This document shows, piece by piece, positions 6,793 to 11,425 of a stretch of 11,425 nt of DNA (positions are counted from its first letter, which is position 1; each line of letters starts with the position of its first letter). This DNA is from MGNI01 sp964353875 (GTDB taxonomy: Bacteria > Chloroflexota > Anaerolineae > Anaerolineales > E44-bin32): positions 1 through 11,425 of the forward strand of contig CAYGXU010000104.1 of assembly GCA_964353875.1 (NCBI GenBank), written 5' to 3'. The notes under the pieces are model-generated. The model did no database searches and was not told the origin of the DNA. It saw only the letters and a list, made by a program, of their open reading frames with translations. The position numbers and the translations under genes were made by a program.

Positions 6793-7897
6793 GCCCATAT
6801 TTCTCCCCAGAGAAACCGTAAGCGACGACCGCTACCTCATCCTCCGTCTTCTCGTCCCAAATGGATCTCATGTCGATAAAAATCAGATTCTGCTGGAATT
6901 CGAAACTTCAAAAGCTGTTCACCAACTGGAGAGCCCGACGGCCGGTTACTTCTTCTCGCCCATTCAGGAGGGGGAGGAACTCGAGGTTGGCGGGCTGGTT
7001 GGCGTGATCTCGGAAGAGGCGACGATCCCCGAGCATGCACTCGACAAAATGATCCCAAATCGCTCAAAGTCTGAAGCGAAGTCGCAGGCGATGGAGGGAG
7101 AGGCTCGCATATCTAAGCCGGCGGTAGAATTAATCCGCAAATATGGCCTGGATCCAAAGTTGTTTCAAGGCTTTGCCTTCGTCCGCCGTGAAGATGTGGA
7201 GAGGGTAGTAAGAGATAGGGAAACCCCCTCAAAACAAATCCGCCCTGCTTCCGTTCTGTTAAAATCAAGCATTACAGAGCAGGCCAGGATCATCCTGTTC
7301 GGAGGCGGCGGTCATGCGAAGATGTGCATCGACATCCTGCGCCAGATGAAGACCTACGCGATCCATGGGATCCTCGATGCCAACATGATTATCGGCGAAA
7401 AGGTCTTGGAAGTCCCTGTGATCGGACGTGACACGGAACTAGCCAAATATTACGAGGAGGGCATCCGTCTAGCGGTCAATGCTGTGGGGGCAGCCAGCAA
7501 CCATCCCTTAAGAAGCACGCTCTATAATAGGATTAAAGAGGCTGGGTTTTCCCTCCCCAACCTCCTTCATCCGGCTGCCGTGGTTGAGCCGTCGGCCATG
7601 CTGGGGGAGGGCAATCAGATCATGGCCCATGCCACCGTGGGCAGCGGCGTGCGCATCGCGGATAACTGCATCATCAACTGCGGATCCGTCGTTTCCCACG
7701 ATTGCCGCCTGGGGAACAATGTCCACATCGCCCCTGGCGCCCTCCTGGCGGGCATGGTGGAGGTTGGGGAGGATACGCTGATCGGCATGGGAGTCACCGT
7801 CTACTTAGGAGTCAAGATCGGCAAGCGGGTAATCATCCCTAATGGGATGAACATCTTCAGGGATGTCCCCGATGGCGCCGTCCTGCGGCATGGATGA
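6779..7897 (+). CDS. Lipoyl domain + E3-binding-like domain + NeuD/PglD-type acyltransferase fusion, 372 aa
   Basis: Three parts are visible. Residues 1-80 form a lipoyl domain with E-T-S-K-A at 42-46, making K45 the lipoylation site (a biotin site would read M-K-M). Residues about 111-145 (ISKPAVELIRKYGLDP ... REDVERVV) match the peripheral subunit-binding domain that holds E3 or E1 in 2-oxoacid dehydrogenase complexes, though the usual G-T-G-x-x-G-R loop is changed to GFAFVRR. Residues about 168-372 are a full NeuD/PglD-like enzyme: a nucleotide-sugar-type Rossmann start (RIILFGGGGHAKMCIDIL), then hexapeptide repeats of a left-handed beta helix (from about 265), with probable catalytic H308 in S-H-D-C. 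Charged, flexible linkers separate the parts. A normal E2 catalytic domain is absent. AGGAG 8 bases upstream and the 14-base overlap with the E1 gene support the start and coupled translation. Inference: the acyl group moves from lipoate to an amine acceptor, perhaps an amino sugar. Confidence 0.9.
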   Translation: MSRLEPIFLPRETVSDDRYLILRLLVPNGSHVDKNQILLEFETSKAVHQLESPTAGYFFSPIQEGEELEVGGLVGVISEEATIPEHALDKMIPNRSKSEAKSQAMEGEARISKPAVELIRKYGLDPKLFQGFAFVRREDVERVVRDRETPSKQIRPASVLLKSSITEQARIILFGGGGHAKMCIDILRQMKTYAIHGILDANMIIGEKVLEVPVIGRDTELAKYYEEGIRLAVNAVGAASNHPLRSTLYNRIKEAGFSLPNLLHPAAVVEPSAMLGEGNQIMAHATVGSGVRIADNCIINCGSVVSHDCRLGNNVHIAPGALLAGMVEVGEDTLIGMGVTVYLGVKIGKRVIIPNGMNIFRDVPDGAVLRHG

Positions 7898-8009
7898 TTC
7901 AGGCATAGACCCCTTCATTTCCCCATTTGCGCCATTCAAGGCTCTGCCTAAACTGGCTTTTGGTGGCGTAGATGGAGGGATGAAAGGTGGGTGCAGCGGA
8001 GAAGCAGAA

Positions 8010-8927
8010 ATGGCAAAATCCAACCTCGTTTTAGCATTGGCAAAGGTGATCATCGCAGCAGCATGGGCGGATGGCCAAATCTCCCACGTGGAAATCAATA
8101 GCCTGAAGGATCTGCTCTATCGAATTCCTGGGTTGAACGCTCGTAAATGGGCATCCCTGGAAATTTACATCGATTCCCCCGTAGGACCCGAGGAGCGTGA
8201 ACGCCTGCTGGAAGAGCTCAAGGCAGCCATGACCTCCTCCGCAGACAAAGCCTTAGTGATCACTTCACTGGAAGCCCTGGCTCAAGCGGATGGCGAGGTT
8301 AGCCAGGAAGAGCAAGCTGTAATTGAGGAGATCAAAGCCTCAATTCAATCCGCAAGCGTGGGAATCCTGGGAGGAATCGGACGACTGATCCGTGGTCCCA
8401 TCCATCGGCGTTCAGAACGGGTGGCGAACGCTCCCAACCGTGAAGCCGACCTTGAGGATTTCGTGAAAAACCGGGTGTATTACGGGGTTCGAAGGCGCCT
8501 GGGGAAAACCGATCTAGACATCTCCGAGGGGGAACTGCGAAAACTGAGCCTGGCAGGTGGATTGATGGCTCGCGTCGCCCAGGTCGATCGCCATGTGACG
8601 GAGAAGGAATTTGACGCCATGGTCAACGCTCTCCAGGAATATTGGCCGTTGTCCCCGGAGGCAGCCGTCATCGTGGCTGAGGTGGCCAATTCCGCCATCG
8701 CTGCCAATATGGATTACTATCGTCTGGCGCGCGAGTTTTTCAATTGCACCACGGAGACGGAACGCGCTCAATTCATGGACATCCTCTTCGCTGTGGCTGA
8801 CGCCGACAGCTTGGTTACCAATGAGGAGACGGAACATATCCGATCCATCGCCAAGAACCTGAAACTTACCCATAGGCAATTCATCCGCGCCAAGCTAAAG
8901 ATCCCCCGTGAACGGCGTACAAGCTAG
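8010..8927 (+). CDS. Tandem TerB-like domain protein, 305 aa
   Basis: A mostly helical, soluble protein with four acidic A-x-x-D-(G)-x-V/I-x-x-x-E motifs typical of TerB (tellurite-resistance-B-like) bundles: AWADGQISHVEI (18-29), AQADGEVSQEEQ (91-102), AQVDRHVTEKEF (190-201) and AVADADSLVTNEE (261-273). They pair into two modules (about 1-115 and 150-295). The third motif has lost the glycine. TerB domains are associated with metal ions and membrane stress complexes, but the role of this one is unknown. I chose the ATG at 8010 because GGAG lies 8 bases upstream and the domain begins a few residues later. The frame is open back to an ATG at 7863, which would overlap the acyltransferase gene and add 49 low-complexity residues. 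The gene is 112 bases downstream of the acyltransferase gene on the same strand and is probably co-transcribed. It ends just before the N gap. Confidence 0.85.
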   Translation: MAKSNLVLALAKVIIAAAWADGQISHVEINSLKDLLYRIPGLNARKWASLEIYIDSPVGPEERERLLEELKAAMTSSADKALVITSLEALAQADGEVSQEEQAVIEEIKASIQSASVGILGGIGRLIRGPIHRRSERVANAPNREADLEDFVKNRVYYGVRRRLGKTDLDISEGELRKLSLAGGLMARVAQVDRHVTEKEFDAMVNALQEYWPLSPEAAVIVAEVANSAIAANMDYYRLAREFFNCTTETERAQFMDILFAVADADSLVTNEETEHIRSIAKNLKLTHRQFIRAKLKIPRERRTS

Positions 8928-8938
8928 GCAGCGGAACC

Positions 8939-9038
8939 NNNNNNNNNNNNNNNNNNNNNNNNNNNNNNNNNNNNNNNNNNNNNNNNNNNNNNNNNNNNNN
9001 NNNNNNNNNNNNNNNNNNNNNNNNNNNNNNNNNNNNNN
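8939..9038. other. Assembly gap of 100 N
   Basis: Exactly 100 undetermined bases separate the TerB-like gene from the glycosyltransferase gene. A round 100 usually marks a scaffold join of unknown length, so genes may be missing here, including the remainder of the E1-acyltransferase operon. The join itself is an assembly inference. Confidence 0.95.
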
Positions 9039-9043
9039 CCATC

Positions 9044-9718
9044 TTAGCCCACAAACGACTTGAGCGATCTCAAGGCCGACACCTTGCCCTTCGATATCGT
9101 ATCCAGGATCTCGATGCCCTCCTGCAAGTACTCCCGAATAGCCTGAAATGCTTTGCGCTTTTCGCATTTGGTCAGACCGACAAGATCCTGAAGCGGGACC
9201 ATCTTGACTCTCTTCCCTTGAAACCGCTCATTCAAGAGCACTTCGACGCCAAAACGGCTGGGGGCAATTTCGTCGAGCAGAGGCAGCAAATCCTTTTTGT
9301 AATAGATACGCTCGCCAGTCAAATGCGCCGTCAGGTTGGGCATTTCTCCCCGCTTCGGATAGCCCAAGACGGCATCTGCCTTGCCATTCCATATGGGCGC
9401 GAGCAAGGCTTCCAGATGGTCATGAGTGAGATTGATGAAGTCGGCATCCACGAAGACAACCAAATCACCCTTAGCCTCCTCAATCCCAGCTGCCAACGCC
9501 TGGCCTTTGCCTTTGTTCTCGTCAAAGTCGATCAGTCGTATACTGCTTCCAAACTCCAGCAGAACCTGACGGCTACGATCCGTCGAACCATCGTTTACAC
9601 AAATGATCTGCGAAAATTTTGAGTACGCCAACAGGGTGTGAATCACTTCGGCTACGGTTTTTTCCTCGTTGAAGACCGGAACGATCACGGATATGCTCAT
9701 GGGACGCTGCGTTTCCAT
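9044..9718 (-). CDS. Family 2 glycosyltransferase, 224 aa
   Basis: A soluble GT-A fold glycosyltransferase that transfers a sugar from a nucleotide-activated donor. The motifs are ISVIVPVFNEEKTVAEVI (9-26), IICVNDGSTDRS (38-49, donor binding), ENKGKGQALAAGI (67-79) and V-D-A-D at 90-93 (metal-binding D-x-D). Residues about 134-163 (TGERIYYKKDLLPL ... RFGVEVLLN) form the acceptor-side region seen in dolichyl-phosphate-mannose and glucosyl-phosphoglycerate type enzymes. No membrane segment follows, so it is short for a processive or DPM-anchor type. AGGAGG 8 bases upstream supports the first ATG over the internal one at residue 7. TAA at 9044-9046 ends it five bases before the gap, so it is complete. 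Donor and acceptor cannot be told from sequence. Confidence 0.93.
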   Translation of the reverse strand: METQRPMSISVIVPVFNEEKTVAEVIHTLLAYSKFSQIICVNDGSTDRSRQVLLEFGSSIRLIDFDENKGKGQALAAGIEEAKGDLVVFVDADFINLTHDHLEALLAPIWNGKADAVLGYPKRGEMPNLTAHLTGERIYYKKDLLPLLDEIAPSRFGVEVLLNERFQGKRVKMVPLQDLVGLTKCEKRKAFQAIREYLQEGIEILDTISKGKVSALRSLKSFVG

Positions 9719-10074
9719 GCCAGACCCTCCTAGGAGTTTTGAGCACAGATTAGCAGGTCTCCGTTACCAACCTGTCTTACCCGGCGTTATCCGCGCGTCT
9801 TCTCAACAATCTGCTGGTAGGCTGACAATCTTCAACAAAATAGAAGGAATGGACGGTAAATGGCTGAAATCCGTCGGCGGGGGGGTTTCCTCACCTGAGA
9901 GATACCATGTTGATATCCGAGCGAAATAAGAGGGTATGGCTTATAGCGGAGATGAAGATGATCCCTGTAGAGATGTGGTTCTTCAACGGACAGTTGAAGG
10001 AAGGGCTATCACCCTCCCGGAGGTTCGAGACCTCCGGGAGGAGTGGATGGTTTGGGCGAATCAGACCTGTCCTG
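9719..10074. other. Intergenic region, 356 bases
   Basis: The stretch separates two minus-strand genes and should hold the 3' end of the bactofilin-like transcript and the promoter of the glycosyltransferase gene. Apart from the hairpin at 10013-10041 and the Shine-Dalgarno AGGAGG near 9727-9732 I see no clear site. A 7-base G run occurs near 9880. Open frames here (for example plus strand 9669-9929) have no protein-like character. Confidence 0.6.
10013..10041. repeat. Perfect 12-bp palindromic hairpin
   Basis: CCTCCCGGAGGT (10013-10024) and ACCTCCGGGAGG (10030-10041) form a perfect 12-bp stem around TCGAG. It lies 34 bases past the stop of the minus-strand bactofilin-like gene. There is no T run on either strand, so it would be an atypical terminator; it may instead be a dispersed palindromic intergenic element or an mRNA 3'-end stabiliser. 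Confidence 0.6.
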
Positions 10075-11364
10075 CTAGGCTACCGTTTTGGTCTTCTTCG
10101 GTTTAGGCACAGGAGTTAATTGTTTTCGCAATGCGTAATAGATGGCGCCCAAGCCGAGGATGGTGACGAGCACACCGATGAGCCAGCCGATTCCCAATGG
10201 GATGGCGCGCAAGAGTTCGTAAAGGAAACCGCCCAACGCCAGTGCTCCGAACTCCGGCCAGAAACCTTTGCCCTGTTTCGTTGAAAGCCTTTCCAGGATC
10301 AGACGTCCGCCGAGGAAGCTCACGATCGCCTTGGTCACAAGCGACAGCGTGAAGAAGAAGACCGCCATCAGCAAGGCCAGCGCCGCACCCCCAAGACCAA
10401 GGATGTCATTGAAGAGTTCACCAAAGGTGAATACGCCTCCTAGCACTGCCACCAGAAAAATCACACCAGCCACGATGGGCACGGCGATGTAAAAGAGCAG
10501 TGTAGCGATGCAGCCCCATCCAGCGCTTTGCAAAGGACGGCTCTGAGCCTCATTGCGCACGCGTCGCATCACCTCCGGCCAGAATCGCAACAACAGGCCT
10601 CCCACAATCAACAGGGCGATGAACTCCCCGACCCGCCTGGCAACCGCCCGTCCCAGGAGACCGGCGATAACCTCGTCCAGTCGGACGACTCTTGGCGGGG
10701 CGTATTCTGTCACGCGCACATCAACCGTTCCACCGATCTTGGCCTCATCCCCTACTTCGAGACCTGGCATCATGATCGTCCCTACCCCTGGCAAAGCCGG
10801 GAGGACGGCTTGGGGTTGACCCCTACCAACCTCCCCCTTCACATCGCCCCCTACACCACCATTGATTTCCAACGCGGCGCTGTTCACCAGCATATCATCT
10901 TGCACCTGGCCTTCATGAAGGGTCTGATAATTGCTTGTATAGAGACCGCGCCCGATGGTGCTGCCGCTATCGGTGATCAGGCTGAAGCCGCCAAAGTAGA
11001 GGTTGCGTCCCACTTTCGCATCCGGCTTGATGTCGAGCGAGTACCCCGCTCCATAGATACTCCCTGAGACGCCTCCATTCACGCTCAACGCATACCCAGC
11101 CACGACCAGGCTGCCCTCCACTTTCCCATTAATGATGACTTCCGACCCGACCGCAATCAAATCCCCCTTGACTGTGCCATTCACCTCGACACGGTTCGCT
11201 GCAATAAACAGGTCGTCGTCGATGACTTCGTCGCTGGGGATGATGACGTTATCCCCCCCTCGGAAGTCGGCTGCCCTGGCGGACCTCACCACCCCGAGCG
11301 TCGCCACTCCAAACATCAGCATGACGAGCGCAATCCGAACGATCGGTTTCCAAATCTTATGCAT
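10075..11364 (-). CDS. Secreted/membrane protein with bactofilin-like repeats and multiple membrane helices, 429 aa
   Basis: The start at 11364 is chosen because AGGAGG lies 5 bases upstream and the protein then begins with a signal peptide (MHKIWKPIVRIALVMLMFG..., cleavage probably after A-R-A at 29-31). The open frame could extend 12 codons further to 11400. Residues about 40-175 are short repeats such as DDLFIAANRVEVNGTVKGDL, SEVIINGKVEGSLVVAG and LSVNGGVSGSIYGAG. These have the hydrophobic/glycine periodicity of bactofilin-type (polymer-forming) right-handed beta helices. After a linker, about 245-262, 285-308, 322-347 and 375-412 are membrane helices, and the tail is basic (KPKKTKTVA). 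The helix domain would thus lie outside the cytoplasm, unlike classical cytosolic bactofilins. Similar signal-plus-bactofilin-plus-membrane proteins are common hypothetical proteins. A role in the cell envelope is an inference. Confidence 0.88.
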   Translation of the reverse strand: MHKIWKPIVRIALVMLMFGVATLGVVRSARAADFRGGDNVIIPSDEVIDDDLFIAANRVEVNGTVKGDLIAVGSEVIINGKVEGSLVVAGYALSVNGGVSGSIYGAGYSLDIKPDAKVGRNLYFGGFSLITDSGSTIGRGLYTSNYQTLHEGQVQDDMLVNSAALEINGGVGGDVKGEVGRGQPQAVLPALPGVGTIMMPGLEVGDEAKIGGTVDVRVTEYAPPRVVRLDEVIAGLLGRAVARRVGEFIALLIVGGLLLRFWPEVMRRVRNEAQSRPLQSAGWGCIATLLFYIAVPIVAGVIFLVAVLGGVFTFGELFNDILGLGGAALALLMAVFFFTLSLVTKAIVSFLGGRLILERLSTKQGKGFWPEFGALALGGFLYELLRAIPLGIGWLIGVLVTILGLGAIYYALRKQLTPVPKPKKTKTVA

Positions 11365-11425
11365 GGCTGCCTCCTGATAAATATGACTTACAGAATACAC
11401 GGCTGAGTCCCCCTCTGCCGATTTC

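Noticed and set aside
7863..8009. N-terminal extension of the TerB-like protein to the ATG at 7863
   Set aside because: The extra 49 residues are proline/glycine-rich and domain-free, and the ATG at 8010 has a better-placed GGAG.
10013..10041. T-arm-like GGAGG-TTCGAGA-CCTCC suggesting a tRNA
   Set aside because: The 5-bp stem and 7-base TTCGANN loop match a T arm, but the pairing simply continues to a 12-bp palindrome and no acceptor stem, anticodon arm or D arm is found on either side.

Overview
The window is bacterial, with about 54% G+C by eye, purine-rich Shine-Dalgarno sites (AGGAG/AGGAGG) before most genes, and a run of 100 N (8939-9038) typical of a draft or metagenome scaffold. I see no rRNA, tRNA, insertion sequence, integrase or CRISPR array. 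The gene mix (large soluble serine hydrolase, TerB-like protein, bactofilin-like membrane protein, fused E1) would suit a Chloroflexota-like environmental lineage, but that is a weak inference.

Left block, all on the minus strand (4255 down to 133): a beta-lactamase-fold serine hydrolase; a C-terminally anchored protein resembling a GH18-type TIM barrel; a doubtful 45-codon ORF; a GrdB-family protein whose reading frame is interrupted once by TGA inside a U-x-x-C redox motif, with a bacterial-type SECIS hairpin just downstream, so it is read here as one 300-residue selenoprotein; and a 65-residue conserved-looking small protein followed by a hairpin terminator candidate.

Middle block, plus strand (4852-8927), separated from the left block by a roughly 600-base divergent region rich in inverted repeats. 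A fused alpha+beta thiamine-diphosphate E1 dehydrogenase overlaps by 14 bases a remarkable three-part protein: lipoyl domain, E3-binding-like domain, and a complete NeuD/PglD-type left-handed beta-helix acyltransferase in place of the usual E2 catalytic domain. A tandem TerB-domain protein follows. The simplest reading is a dedicated 2-oxoacid dehydrogenase in which E1 loads an acyl group onto a lipoyl arm and a sugar-amine-type acyltransferase, rather than a CoA-dependent E2 core, passes it on. This is the best candidate for an unusual system here. The acyl group and acceptor are unknown, and no E3 gene lies in the window.

Right block, minus strand, beyond the gap (so its linkage to the middle block is not proven by sequence): a family 2 glycosyltransferase, a 356-base spacer with a perfect 12-bp palindromic hairpin, and a secreted/membrane protein with bactofilin-like repeats followed by several membrane helices.
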